Shown here piece by piece: positions 26,647-35,801 of a DNA stretch of 64,000 nucleotides (its first letter is position 1; every line of letters starts with the position of its first letter). Under the pieces are notes generated by a model. It was not told the DNA's origin. It was given only the letters and a program-made list of their open reading frames with translations, and did no database searches. The stretch comes from a bacterium. GTDB lineage: Bacteria; JAJVIF01. The DNA lies in contig JAJVIF010000003.1 of the NCBI GenBank assembly GCA_022072165.1, forward strand, positions 310,001 to 374,000, given 5' to 3'. The translations under genes and the position numbers were made by a program.

Positions 26647-27849
26647 ATGGAATTCGACGTCTTCTTCTCCATCTGCCAGACGCCGGTGGACGGCTACCTG
26701 CCGGATGAAGCCACCATGCTGCGGCACTTCCTGGAACAGGTCCAGGTCGCAGACCGCCTGGGAGCCGGCTGCGCCTGGATCGCGGAGTCGCATCTCTCCT
26801 GCCAGGTGCAGAAGCAGAATCCGGGGGCGGTGATTCCGCATTTCGAGGGCGAGATCGCGGTCAATGTCGATTTTTTGCAGCTCGCGACCCGGGTCTTCGC
26901 CGAGACCGACCGTATCCATTGCGGCTCCGCGATTATGAACATCCTCTCCAATGGCGGACCAATCGCGGCGGCGGAGCGAATCCGCGCCTTTCTCCTGCTG
27001 CATGGCTTGCGAGCGGGGGAGCAGCGCCAGCTGGAGGTCGGGTTTGCGGCCGGACGCTTCCCCTTTATCTACGCCCCCTACGGCATCGTGCCCCGTAATG
27101 CAGTCGAGGCGGCGGCCTGGCATGCGGTGCTGACGGAGACGTTTGAGGAAGCGACCGAAATCTTCCTGCGGCTACTGAAGGGGGAGACCCTCTCCTCGGA
27201 TCAGCTGGTGCCCCGGGTCCTGACCCGGGAGGATGTCCGGACCGATGAGGACTGGGACCGGGTGATGAAGGCCCACGGGCGGTACACCCCTGCCATTCCC
27301 CTCGCACCCCGCTGGACCTTCCCGCAGATTAAAATCGTGCCGCAGGACCCCACGCTGGATCACCTGCGTCTGACCATTGGATCGCACTACCCGGCAACCC
27401 AGATTTTCGCGAACACCATCCTCCCCTGCGGGGTCTTCAATCTCTCCATCACGCCAGGAGCCGAGATCGAGACGACCCATCAGCGGATGCTCCAGCATTT
27501 CCACCCGGATGGCGGAGCCTGGCATCGTCGCCTCATGCCGCGGACAGTCCTCGTCTTTATCAACGAGGACCCTGGCTGTACGCCCGCCGAGAAGAATCGT
27601 CGCGCCCGGGAGCAGGCGGACAAGGCGATCGCGAATTACTGGCTGGCGGTGGAGGGGACGCTCGACCCGATGAAGATCGCAAAGGCGACCGACAATGCCC
27701 TGGTCGGGGATGCCGCCACGATCCGGTCGCAGCTGGCGGAGCGCTTTGACCCGGAGGATCGTCTGATGCTCTGGTTCGACTTCCACAACCACGATTCCGG
27801 GCAGGTCATCCGTGGCATGGAAGCGTTTTTCGGCAGCATGCGGGAGTAG
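26647..27849 (+). CDS. Luciferase-like (LLM-class) flavin-dependent oxidoreductase
   Basis: 400 residues of a TIM-barrel bacterial-luciferase-like flavoprotein. Typical parts are FLEQVQVADRLGAGCAWIAE (helix 1 and strand 2, with SHL), a RIHCGSAIMNILSNGGPIAAAER segment near the FMN site, and an ETFEEATEIFLRLLKGE helix. It is about 50 residues longer than many members, with an insert containing HFHPDGGAWHRRL. It would use reduced flavin and O2 for a monooxygenation. Placement between kynA and the aldehyde dehydrogenase suggests it acts on a kynurenine-pathway intermediate, but the substrate is unknown. Confidence 0.82.
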   Translation: MEFDVFFSICQTPVDGYLPDEATMLRHFLEQVQVADRLGAGCAWIAESHLSCQVQKQNPGAVIPHFEGEIAVNVDFLQLATRVFAETDRIHCGSAIMNILSNGGPIAAAERIRAFLLLHGLRAGEQRQLEVGFAAGRFPFIYAPYGIVPRNAVEAAAWHAVLTETFEEATEIFLRLLKGETLSSDQLVPRVLTREDVRTDEDWDRVMKAHGRYTPAIPLAPRWTFPQIKIVPQDPTLDHLRLTIGSHYPATQIFANTILPCGVFNLSITPGAEIETTHQRMLQHFHPDGGAWHRRLMPRTVLVFINEDPGCTPAEKNRRAREQADKAIANYWLAVEGTLDPMKIAKATDNALVGDAATIRSQLAERFDPEDRLMLWFDFHNHDSGQVIRGMEAFFGSMRE

Positions 27850-27881
27850 GATCGCTCTGGTGTTTCGCTGACGGCACCCAG

Positions 27882-27895
27882 CGGCGCATGCGCCG
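27882..27895. repeat. Short perfect palindrome, GGCGC core
   Basis: CGGCGCATGCGCCG between the flavoprotein gene and the asparaginase-like gene. It shares the GGCGC-NN-GCGCC core with 700-721. Confidence 0.6.
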
Positions 27896-27953
27896 TCCTC
27901 CTGGATGACCGGACCCGGTAAGAGTGGCATCGACTGTGGCGAGAAGCCGCGCG

Positions 27954-27959
27954 TACACT
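27954..27959 (+). promoter_or_regulatory. -10 box TACACT of a leaderless-type promoter
   Basis: TACACT, 7 nt before ATG 27967, the first gene of a tightly coupled run to about 32.6 kb. Confidence 0.6.
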
Positions 27960-27966
27960 CTCTCCC

Positions 27967-29070
27967 ATGACCGACCTCGCTCCTGTCCCTGCTGCTACCG
28001 ATGCCCCGGTCTATGTCGACTGGAAGCCCCTGGTCGACTACCGGCGCAACGGCATCGCCGAAACCACCATCCACGGCGCTGTTTCGTGGGTCCACGGACG
28101 CGACCTCTTTTACTCTTTTGGGGGGAATGTCCTGGTCTATGGCCGGTCGATGATGAAGCCGGTGGCGATGAAGGTCTTCGCTGAGGATTTCCGCGAGACC
28201 CTCACCTGGGAAGAGAAGGCGCTGGCGGTGGCGAGCCACAACGCCGACACCGAACACATACGGGTCGTGAAGGGGATGCTCTCGGAGTATGAGCTGGGGC
28301 TGATGCAGACACCGTTTGATGTGCCGCTCATGCAGTTCGGACGCCAGGTGCGGCGTCCGCGACGCTGGTACCACTGCTGCTCGGGGGAGCATGCCGCCAT
28401 CATCCGGGGCTGCAAGATCAAGGGCTGGCCCCGGGTCGGCTATGTCTGGCCTCATCATCCCTTCACGCAGGGGTTCATCACGACCTGTCAGCGGATGCTC
28501 GGGGAGGACTGGTATCCCGCGCAAATCGCGAAAGACGGTTGCGGGCTGCCGACCCTCTCGATGACGGTCACGGAACTTGCGACCTGTTTTGCCGCGCTGG
28601 TCCGGGAGAAGGACGAGGACTGGATCTGGGAGGCGATGATTCGTCACCCGGACCTGGTGGGGGGGTTCAATCGCCTCGACTCCACCATCCTCAAGGCGGG
28701 GCAGGGGAAGGTCATCGCCAAGGAAGGAGCAGATGGGCTCCTGGGGATGGCGATCGAGCATCCGGAGTTCCCCGAGGGGCTCGGAGTCGTGATCAAAATC
28801 GCCCACGGCTGGAACATGCAGGCAACCTGGTATGTCGCGCGGATGGTCCTGGCGGTCCTGGGTATCGACCTCAGGAATCCCTACAAACTGCATCGCCAGA
28901 AGGCGTTCATCGTGCAGGAAGTCATTCCGCCGGCGCTGCGGGAGCGTCTGGCGGGCTATGAGCTGTGGGATGACTGGGACCCGGACATCGACCGCTGGGA
29001 GTTTGATCCCCGGGATTACAACGATGAATTCGCGGCACTGCTGACACCCCCTTCCGAGGACCGGGCATGA
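27967..29070 (+). CDS. Asparaginase-II-like amidohydrolase
   Basis: 367 residues matching the thermolabile L-asparaginase II family (AnsA of Rhizobium etli; serine-dependent, unlike E. coli AnsB). Conserved blocks are [11 protein letters not shown] near 60-70 ('RSs.KP.Q' in the family), [29 protein letters not shown] ('nCSGkHAgml'), and [12 protein letters not shown] ('vDGCGvPvf'). Within this catabolic run a simple asparaginase is unexpected; an amide of the aromatic pathway is a possible substrate (inference). Its stop overlaps the next ATG by four bases (ATGA). Confidence 0.82.
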   Translation: MTDLAPVPAATDAPVYVDWKPLVDYRRNGIAETTIHGAVSWVHGRDLFYSFGGNVLVYGRSMMKPVAMKVFAEDFRETLTWEEKALAVASHNADTEHIRVVKGMLSEYELGLMQTPFDVPLMQFGRQVRRPRRWYHCCSGEHAAIIRGCKIKGWPRVGYVWPHHPFTQGFITTCQRMLGEDWYPAQIAKDGCGLPTLSMTVTELATCFAALVREKDEDWIWEAMIRHPDLVGGFNRLDSTILKAGQGKVIAKEGADGLLGMAIEHPEFPEGLGVVIKIAHGWNMQATWYVARMVLAVLGIDLRNPYKLHRQKAFIVQEVIPPALRERLAGYELWDDWDPDIDRWEFDPRDYNDEFAALLTPPSEDRA

Positions 29071-30563
29071 GCTTCTACAACCCGCGGCTAGAGGAGCAGC
29101 TCAATGCCGCCCAGCTGCCACAAGCGCGGCAGTTCATCAACGGTGCGTTCGTGGCATCGCAGTCCGGAGACGTCCTCGATGACATCGAGCCGGCGACCGG
29201 GGAAACACTCGCGCGGATCCCCCGGGGGAATGCTGCCGATGTCGAGGCCGCTGTGGCAGCTGCCTGGGACGCGGCTTCGGAGTGGGGTGCGCTCCCGGCC
29301 TCTGAGCGGAGCGCCTGGCTCCTGAAGCTCGCCGATGGCATCGAGGCGCGATTTGATGAACTCGCGACCCTCGAAGCCCGCGACACCGGGAAGCCGATCT
29401 CGCTCGCCCGGACCATGGACATCCCCCGGGCGATCCACAACTTCCGTTTCTTCGCCGGGGCGATCCTGCATGAACGTGACCACGCCCTGCATCAGCCGGG
29501 GGTGCTGACCTACACGCAGCATCGTCCGGTGGGAGTCGCAGCCCTCATCAGTCCCTGGAATCTGCCGCTCTACCTCCTGACCTGGAAGATCGCGCCCTGT
29601 CTGGCCTGGGGGAACTGTGCGGTGGCCAAGCCGAGCGAACTGGCACCCCTGACCGCCCACGCCCTGGCGGAGATTGCGGCCGAGATCGGGCTGCCGCCAG
29701 GGGTCCTGAACATCGTGCATGGCCTCGGGCCGGAGGTTGGGCAGGCGCTGATCGACCATCCGCGCATTCCCGCGATTTCCTTCACGGGGGGGACCGCGAC
29801 TGGTCGACTGGTCGCTCAGGCGGCGGCGGGTCGGTTCGCCAAGACCTCGCTGGAACTGGGGGGCAAAAATCCGAACATCGTTTTCAGCGATGCCGATTTC
29901 GATGCCGCGCTGGCGATGACGGTCCGTTCCAGCTTCGCCAATCAGGGCGAGATCTGTCTCTGTGGGTCGCGGATATTCGTGGAGCGGACGAGTTACTTCC
30001 CCTTTGTCGAGGGACTCATCGAGCGGGCGGCGGCGCTGGTGATCGGCGATCCGCTGCAGGAGTCCACGCAGATGGGAGCGCTTATCAGTGCGGCTCATCG
30101 GGAAAAAGTGCAGGGGTATATCGCGCTGGCGGAGGCCGAGGGGGGGCGGGTGCTCGGTGGCGGACAGGTCCCATCGGGGCTGCCAGCCTCCCATAGCGGG
30201 GGATTTTACCTGGAGCCGACTGTGATTGGCGGAGTCGCGCCATCAGGACGCTGTATGCAGGAAGAGATCTTCGGTCCGGTGGTGACAGTCACGCCCTTCG
30301 ATGACGAGACGGAGGTCATCGCCTGGGCAAACGGGGTGGACTATGGGCTGTCGGCGTCGGTCTGGACCCGGGACGTCTCGCGGGCGCACCGGGTGGCAGC
30401 GTCGCTGCAGGCAGGAACCGTCTGGGTCAATACCTGGTTGCTGCGGGACCTCAGAGCCCCCTTTGGCGGGGTGAAGGCATCAGGACTGGGACGCGAAGGG
30501 GGGCAGGACTCCCGGGAGTTCTTCACGGAGGCACAGACAGTCTGTGTGAAAATGGAGTCATGA
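29067..30563 (+). CDS. amnC: 2-aminomuconic semialdehyde dehydrogenase-like aldehyde dehydrogenase
   Basis: 498 residues, NAD-type aldehyde dehydrogenase. [26 protein letters not shown], the Glu motif [12 protein letters not shown], and the nucleophile block [15 protein letters not shown] are present, and the last closely matches vertebrate ALDH8A1 ([13 protein letters not shown]), the enzyme now assigned to 2-aminomuconate semialdehyde oxidation. [16 protein letters not shown] and [16 protein letters not shown] complete the fold. It converts the aldehyde made by the extradiol dioxygenase to 2-aminomuconate. Coupled by 4-bp overlaps to both neighbours. Confidence 0.88.
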   Translation: MSFYNPRLEEQLNAAQLPQARQFINGAFVASQSGDVLDDIEPATGETLARIPRGNAADVEAAVAAAWDAASEWGALPASERSAWLLKLADGIEARFDELATLEARDTGKPISLARTMDIPRAIHNFRFFAGAILHERDHALHQPGVLTYTQHRPVGVAALISPWNLPLYLLTWKIAPCLAWGNCAVAKPSELAPLTAHALAEIAAEIGLPPGVLNIVHGLGPEVGQALIDHPRIPAISFTGGTATGRLVAQAAAGRFAKTSLELGGKNPNIVFSDADFDAALAMTVRSSFANQGEICLCGSRIFVERTSYFPFVEGLIERAAALVIGDPLQESTQMGALISAAHREKVQGYIALAEAEGGRVLGGGQVPSGLPASHSGGFYLEPTVIGGVAPSGRCMQEEIFGPVVTVTPFDDETEVIAWANGVDYGLSASVWTRDVSRAHRVAASLQAGTVWVNTWLLRDLRAPFGGVKASGLGREGGQDSREFFTEAQTVCVKMES

Positions 30564-30846
30564 CACTCCTGGACGAATTGCGGTCCCGACGGGAGGAGAT
30601 CCTCGCTATCGCGCAGCGGCGAGGTGTGCGGAACATCCGGATTTTTGGATCGGCTGTCCGGGGTGAGGAACGGCCGGAGAGTGACATCGATCTGCTGGTG
30701 GAGATGGACTCCAACCGGTCGTATCTGGACCTGGGAGGATTTGCCGTCGAGGTCGGCTCCATTTTCTCGCGGCGGTGTGATGCTACGACTGAGCGGATGC
30801 TGCATCAGCTCATACGGGATCAGGTCCTGGGGGAAGCGGTCCCATT

Positions 30847-30850
<4 letters not shown>
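30560..30850 (+). CDS. mntA: MNT-type nucleotidyltransferase (MntA-like antitoxin)
   Basis: 96 residues. The core is [19 protein letters not shown] at about 36-54, the minimal nucleotidyltransferase motif G-S-x(2)-R-G...S-D-x-D-L. In MntA/HepT pairs this protein neutralises the HEPN RNase by AMPylating a Tyr next to its active site. It overlaps the upstream aldehyde dehydrogenase by ATGA and the HepT-like gene by GTGA. Location inside a catabolic operon is unusual. Confidence 0.9.
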
Positions 30851-32189
<1,339 letters not shown>

Positions 32190-32233
32190 CTTTTGACACT
32201 CAGACCGCAAGCCAGCAAAGAAGGGAACAGGCC

Positions 32234-32632
32234 ATGACAGACTCAGAATGGGGCTTCGATGAAGTCTTCGACGTCACATCATCGGTCAAGGCCATTGAGT
32301 CTGACATCGACTCCATCAAAGATTCGGTCAGCACCCTTGAGCCCACCACAGTCACCATCAAATGTTCGGTCGACACCATTGAGACCGACATAGACACCAT
32401 CAAAGATTCGGTCAGCACCATTGAGACCGACATAGACACCATCAAATATTCGGTCGACACCATTGAGACCGACATAGGCTCCATCAAAGATTCGGTCAGC
32501 ACCATTGAGACTGGCATGGAGGGGGTGGAAGATCACCTCTCCAATATCGAATTGGCGCTTGACAGTATCCTCGATGTTTTGCGGGACATCGCGGACAAGC
32601 TAGATGACATCAAGACCAACACTGAGTCTTGA
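32234..32632 (+). CDS. Coiled-coil protein built from 14-residue tandem repeats
   Basis: 132 residues. Residues 17-100 are six copies of a 14-residue unit of the form SV(D/S)TIETDIDTIKD; hydrophobics at 2, 5, 9, 12 give the 3-4 spacing of a continuous coiled coil, and the Ser-Val-Asp and Ser-Val-Ser forms alternate. The C-terminus continues helical (LDSILDVLRDIADKL). It lies between the two dioxygenase subunit genes in the same direction, AAGGGAA upstream. I do not recognise a family; oligomerisation or scaffolding is a guess. Confidence 0.7.
   Translation: MTDSEWGFDEVFDVTSSVKAIESDIDSIKDSVSTLEPTTVTIKCSVDTIETDIDTIKDSVSTIETDIDTIKYSVDTIETDIGSIKDSVSTIETGMEGVEDHLSNIELALDSILDVLRDIADKLDDIKTNTES
32282..32533 (+). 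repeat. 42-bp tandem repeats, six units
   Basis: Six in-frame 42-bp units inside the coiled-coil gene. Units 3-5 are nearly identical at DNA level; units 1, 2 and 6 have diverged. This kind of array can gain or lose copies without breaking the frame. Confidence 0.85.
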
Positions 32633-32653
32633 GCTTCAACCACGGGGTCGCCG

Positions 32654-32659
32654 TAGAAT
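32654..32659 (+). promoter_or_regulatory. -10 box TAGAAT of a leaderless-type promoter
   Basis: TAGAAT, 7 nt before ATG 32667, so the AmnA-AmnD fusion can be expressed independently of the upstream run. Confidence 0.5.
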
Positions 32660-32666
32660 GCATGCC

Positions 32667-34052
32667 ATGCATCCCGACCCCTGTATTGCCAGGGCCTGCC
32701 TGGTCCCCGGACTCCCCCACATCTACCTCGCCCCGGAGAAGAATCCGGGCTGGCAGTCGCTGCACGACGCCTACGCCGGGCTGCGGGAGGAACTCGCGCA
32801 GGTCGAAGCCGACGTGATGCTGATCTACTCCACGCAATGGTTGTCAGTCATCGGGCATCTCTTCCAGACCGACCCCGCACCGGAATGGACCCTGGTGGAT
32901 CAGAACTGGTATGAGTACGGCTCGATCCCGTACAAGCTGCGGGTCGATCCCGATTTCGGTGCGACCTATGCCGCCTGCGCCCGGGAACTGGGAATGCAGG
33001 CGAGTACCGTGGCCTATTACGGCTTTCCGGTGGATCCCGGCACGGTCATCGCGGCGAAGCTGCTGAATCCGGACAATCGCTTTCCCCTGAGCATGGTGAG
33101 CTGCAACATGTACGCCGAGCGCGACGAAACCCTGCGTCTGGCAGCAGCAGGACGTCTGGCGCTGGAGCGAAGCGGCAAGCGGGCGATTGTGGTGCTCGTG
33201 AGCGGCCTGTCGCATCGCTTCTTCACGACCCCCATCGACCCCGCCAACGACCGGATCCATTCCCTCAAAGATGACGAATGGAATCGCAAGATTCTGGAGC
33301 TCCTGGGAGAAGGACGCCTCGAGGATGTCGCGCAGGTCGCCCGGGATGTCGCGCGGCAGGCCAATGGCGACATGGGCTTCAAGGGGATCTGGTGGCTGGC
33401 CGGCATCACCGGACAGCACAATCGCTTCACCGGACAGGTGTACGCCTATGCCCCGGTCTGGGGGACCGGCGCAGCGGTGGTGTCGCTGACCCCCGCGCTG
33501 AAGGAGACCCTGGAGAAGGAAGTCGACGAAGCGCCGATAGCTGCGACAGCTCCCGTTTCCATGACCGCGGAAGCAGCCCCCGTACGCACTACTCCCCGTC
33601 AGGGCGACGCCGCGACTGCCGTGTCCGAGGCCGGCAGTCAGGCGGTGGTGAGCGGAGTCGCGCCGGAACCGGTAGGACCCTATCCCCATGCGCGACGGGT
33701 CGGGAATCTCCTCTTTGTCTCCGGCATCGGACCGCGGCAGCGGGGGAGCCAGGAGATCCCGGGGGTGACCTTCGGGAAGGGGGGCAAGAAAGTGGTGGCC
33801 CACGACATCCGGGTGCAGACCCGCGCCTGCATCGAGAACATCCGCGCCATCCTCGAGGAGGCGGGCGGCAGTCTGGCCAACGTGGTGGATGTCCAGGCCT
33901 TTTTGACCGACCTGGACGACGATTTTGCGGGATTCAACGAGGTCTACGGCGAGTACTTCGCCGCCATCGGCCCCACGAGGACGACGGTTGAAGTCGAAAA
34001 GCTGCCGACCCCGATCCATGTGGAGCTGAAGGTGATCGCGGTCATTGGGTAA
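32667..34052 (+). CDS. amnA: Fusion: 2-aminophenol dioxygenase alpha-like subunit + RidA-type 2-aminomuconate deaminase
   Basis: 461 residues in two parts. Residues 1 to about 285 are a LigB-fold protein like AmnB, but the iron-binding SPHW block is changed to YSTQWLSVIG, as expected of the non-catalytic AmnA subunit. A linker rich in Ala, Thr and Pro covers about 290-330. Residues about 331-461 are a RidA/YjgF domain (VGPYPHARRVGNLLFVSG; PTRTTVEVEKLP with the Arg that binds substrate), as in AmnD, which removes ammonia from 2-aminomuconate. Known AmnA and AmnD are separate proteins. Start set by the TAGAAT box. Confidence 0.85.
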   Translation: MHPDPCIARACLVPGLPHIYLAPEKNPGWQSLHDAYAGLREELAQVEADVMLIYSTQWLSVIGHLFQTDPAPEWTLVDQNWYEYGSIPYKLRVDPDFGATYAACARELGMQASTVAYYGFPVDPGTVIAAKLLNPDNRFPLSMVSCNMYAERDETLRLAAAGRLALERSGKRAIVVLVSGLSHRFFTTPIDPANDRIHSLKDDEWNRKILELLGEGRLEDVAQVARDVARQANGDMGFKGIWWLAGITGQHNRFTGQVYAYAPVWGTGAAVVSLTPALKETLEKEVDEAPIAATAPVSMTAEAAPVRTTPRQGDAATAVSEAGSQAVVSGVAPEPVGPYPHARRVGNLLFVSGIGPRQRGSQEIPGVTFGKGGKKVVAHDIRVQTRACIENIRAILEEAGGSLANVVDVQAFLTDLDDDFAGFNEVYGEYFAAIGPTRTTVEVEKLPTPIHVELKVIAVIG

Positions 34053-34120
34053 ACGATATTTTAGTCGGTTTTGGCCACAATAGGGCTGACTTCAGGTCGA
34101 GGGTGGTGCATACTAAACGC

Positions 34121-34303
34121 ATGCACACATCTGTCGCCATCCCCTACGAGTCCCCACTGTATCCGGTCGCGGTGACCTGCCGCTGGCTGGGGCGCGGCTG
34201 GCGCCTGCTGATCCGGGTCTCCGACCGCATCTGGGGGCTGTTGCTGCAGGTCATGGCCCTCTCGGGGCTGGGGCTCATCGGCTGGTGGCAGTTGGTGGGG
34301 TAG
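34121..34303 (+). CDS. Small single-pass membrane protein, unknown
   Basis: 60 residues from ATG 34121; CATACT at 34109-34114 is 6 nt upstream and may be the -10 box. The C-terminal third is one hydrophobic helix (LLLQVMALSGLGLIGWW) after a basic stretch (RWLGRGWRLLIR). No family recognised; coding status is supported only by the promoter position and the membrane-like composition. Confidence 0.4.
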   Translation: MHTSVAIPYESPLYPVAVTCRWLGRGWRLLIRVSDRIWGLLLQVMALSGLGLIGWWQLVG

Positions 34304-34350
34304 CCCGACCACTCTCATGGGCGAGCATTGCATGACGGCGAATTTGAACG

Positions 34351-34734
34351 TCAGGGATCAAGAGTCGTACTGAGACGGACGATGACTTCAGCCCGGAGCA
34401 AAACGCAATACTCCAGGACCGCCTCAATCGTGTCAGGAGGTGGGACCTCAAGGTAATAACGCAACGCGACTGCGAACTCGTTCATCTGCTCCAGAAGCTC
34501 GGACTGCTCAAGCGAGAGCGCCAGATCGGGTAGCAGTTCCTGATAGAGAAACAACAGGTCGTGCGTACGAAGCAGCGGACTGCCGCGATGTGCCAGGAGT
34601 GCCTTGAGATACTTTTCCGCTGCCTGTTGCAGCAGGAAGCAGGCGATTCGGGGCTGGGCATCCGGTGGGGCCAGCAGTTTGCGGGCGGCGGCGAGGTCTT
34701 CATCACCCAGACGGATCCAGCGATTGGCAATCAT
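34351..34734 (-). CDS. HEPN-domain protein (second MNT/HEPN pair)
   Basis: 127 residues. FLLQQAAEKYLKALLAHRG and LRTHDLLFLYQEL are the conserved helices of the PF05168-type HEPN domain ('a.f..QqA.EkalKAlL' then 'tHdL..L'). It is the downstream gene of a two-gene minus-strand operon, overlapping the MNT gene by ATGA. Proteins of this type pair with an MNT antitoxin, or act as adaptor HEPN proteins; RNase residues are less clear here than in the 30.8-kb copy. Confidence 0.82.
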   Translation of the reverse strand: MIANRWIRLGDEDLAAARKLLAPPDAQPRIACFLLQQAAEKYLKALLAHRGSPLLRTHDLLFLYQELLPDLALSLEQSELLEQMNEFAVALRYYLEVPPPDTIEAVLEYCVLLRAEVIVRLSTTLDP

Positions 34735-35069
34735 GAGAGACGCAGTGTCTGGCCGGTCCGTTCCAGCTCAGCCCAGAGAAGTGGCTCGTTCTCTGGCAGT
34801 GCGGCAAACTCCGCAGGCTTCAGCAGCAGCAGATCCAGGGGAAACGGCGACGGACACAGCCATCGCATCCGCGCGGCGACTTTGTGCCGCGGCTCGGCGA
34901 AATCCATCACCAGTAAGAGATCGACATCCGACCCCAGTCCGGCGCGCCCTGTGGCGTAGGAGCCAAAGAGCATCGCCCGCTCCACCGGAAAGTGACCGGC
35001 GATCGCCGACACAAAGTCCGCGATCTCCTGCCGGGTTGTCAGGCCAGTTTCGGACCAGCTCACCGCCAT
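34731..35069 (-). CDS. MNT-type nucleotidyltransferase (second pair)
   Basis: 112 residues. The motif GSYATGRAGLGSDVDLLLV lies at about 36-54, then a third acidic strand (FPLDLLLLK). Upstream of and overlapping the HEPN gene. TATTCT on the minus strand is 7 nt before the ATG. Its promoter faces the kynB promoter, with the two -10 boxes only 33 bp apart. Confidence 0.85.
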   Translation of the reverse strand: MAVSWSETGLTTRQEIADFVSAIAGHFPVERAMLFGSYATGRAGLGSDVDLLLVMDFAEPRHKVAARMRWLCPSPFPLDLLLLKPAEFAALPENEPLLWAELERTGQTLRLS

Positions 35070-35076
35070 GACAGAC

Positions 35077-35082
35077 AGAATA
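35077..35082 (-). promoter_or_regulatory. -10 box TATTCT of a leaderless-type promoter
   Basis: TATTCT on the minus strand, 7 nt before ATG 35069. Confidence 0.45.
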
Positions 35083-35115
35083 CCAGAGCGCTTCCCGCTT
35101 CAGTGCCGGGGAGCG

Positions 35116-35121
35116 TATCCT
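35116..35121 (+). promoter_or_regulatory. -10 box TATCCT of a leaderless-type promoter
   Basis: TATCCT, 6 nt before ATG 35128 of kynB; the start upstream at 35068 would lie before the promoter. Confidence 0.5.
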
Positions 35122-35127
35122 CCCCGC

Positions 35128-35760
35128 ATGGTTCTGCACGACATCAGCCCGCCACTTCATCCTGGCATCGCGGTCTGGCCCGGCGACACCCCCTTCACCC
35201 GCGAGTGCCTGCTCGCCATCAGCGCCGGCGACAACATCGACCTCTCCACCATTCACACGACCGTCCACCTCGGCGCGCACACCGACGCCCCCAGTCACTA
35301 TGTCGCCGCCGGTGCCGGCATCGACACCCGTCCGCTGGACCTCTACCTCGGCCCCTGCCTCGTGGTGGCCGTCACGGTCGCCCCCGGCGCTCGCATCTAC
35401 CCATCGGACCTCCCCCAAGACCTCCCCGACCCGCTGCCCGGACGGGTTCTTTTTTGCACCGGCACCTTCCCGGACCCCGATGTCTGGAACGCGGATTTCG
35501 CCAGCCTCTCGCCGGAGCTTATCGCCTGGTGCCACGACCGCGGGGCGCGGCTCCTGGGCCTCGACACCCCCAGCATCGATCCCTTCGACTCCAAGGGGCT
35601 AGAGAGTCATCAGGCGATCGCGGCGCGGGACATGGCGATTCTGGAGGGGGTGGTGCTGACCGGGGTCGCGCCCGGCATGTACGAGCTCATTGCGTTGCCG
35701 TTGCGGCTGGTGGGGGCTGACGCCAGTCCGGTGCGTGCGGTGTTACGGTCGCTCGCCTAG
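35128..35760 (+). CDS. kynB: Kynurenine formamidase (cyclase family)
   Basis: 210 residues, the standard KynB length. It is a metal-dependent hydrolase that turns N-formylkynurenine into kynurenine plus formate. The metal motif is VHLGAHTDAPSHY near residues 48-60 ('H.GtH.DaP.Hf' in the family), with GDTPF and WPGDTPF upstream, and SIDPFDSKGLESH at about 150-163 matching the 'S.DP.....H' end of the active site. MVLHDISPPLHPGIAVWPGD is the typical N-terminus, which confirms the start. It is separated from kynA by about 8.6 kb. Confidence 0.9.
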   Translation: MVLHDISPPLHPGIAVWPGDTPFTRECLLAISAGDNIDLSTIHTTVHLGAHTDAPSHYVAAGAGIDTRPLDLYLGPCLVVAVTVAPGARIYPSDLPQDLPDPLPGRVLFCTGTFPDPDVWNADFASLSPELIAWCHDRGARLLGLDTPSIDPFDSKGLESHQAIAARDMAILEGVVLTGVAPGMYELIALPLRLVGADASPVRAVLRSLA

Positions 35761-35801
35761 TGCTCGACCTGTGATTGGGGAATTGTCCCGGAGGGGCGAC
35801 G

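Noticed and set aside
27172-28893. Antisense open frame across the flavoprotein and asparaginase-like genes (573 codons)
   Set aside because: Opposite-strand shadow of two well-supported genes; no motif or promoter.
27967-29070. Plain L-asparaginase for nitrogen supply
   Set aside because: The family match holds, but tight coupling to ALDH8A1-like and Amn genes makes a pathway role as likely; I name only the family.
32282-32533. CRISPR-like or satellite DNA
   Set aside because: The 42-bp units are contiguous, in frame and code for a regular coiled coil.
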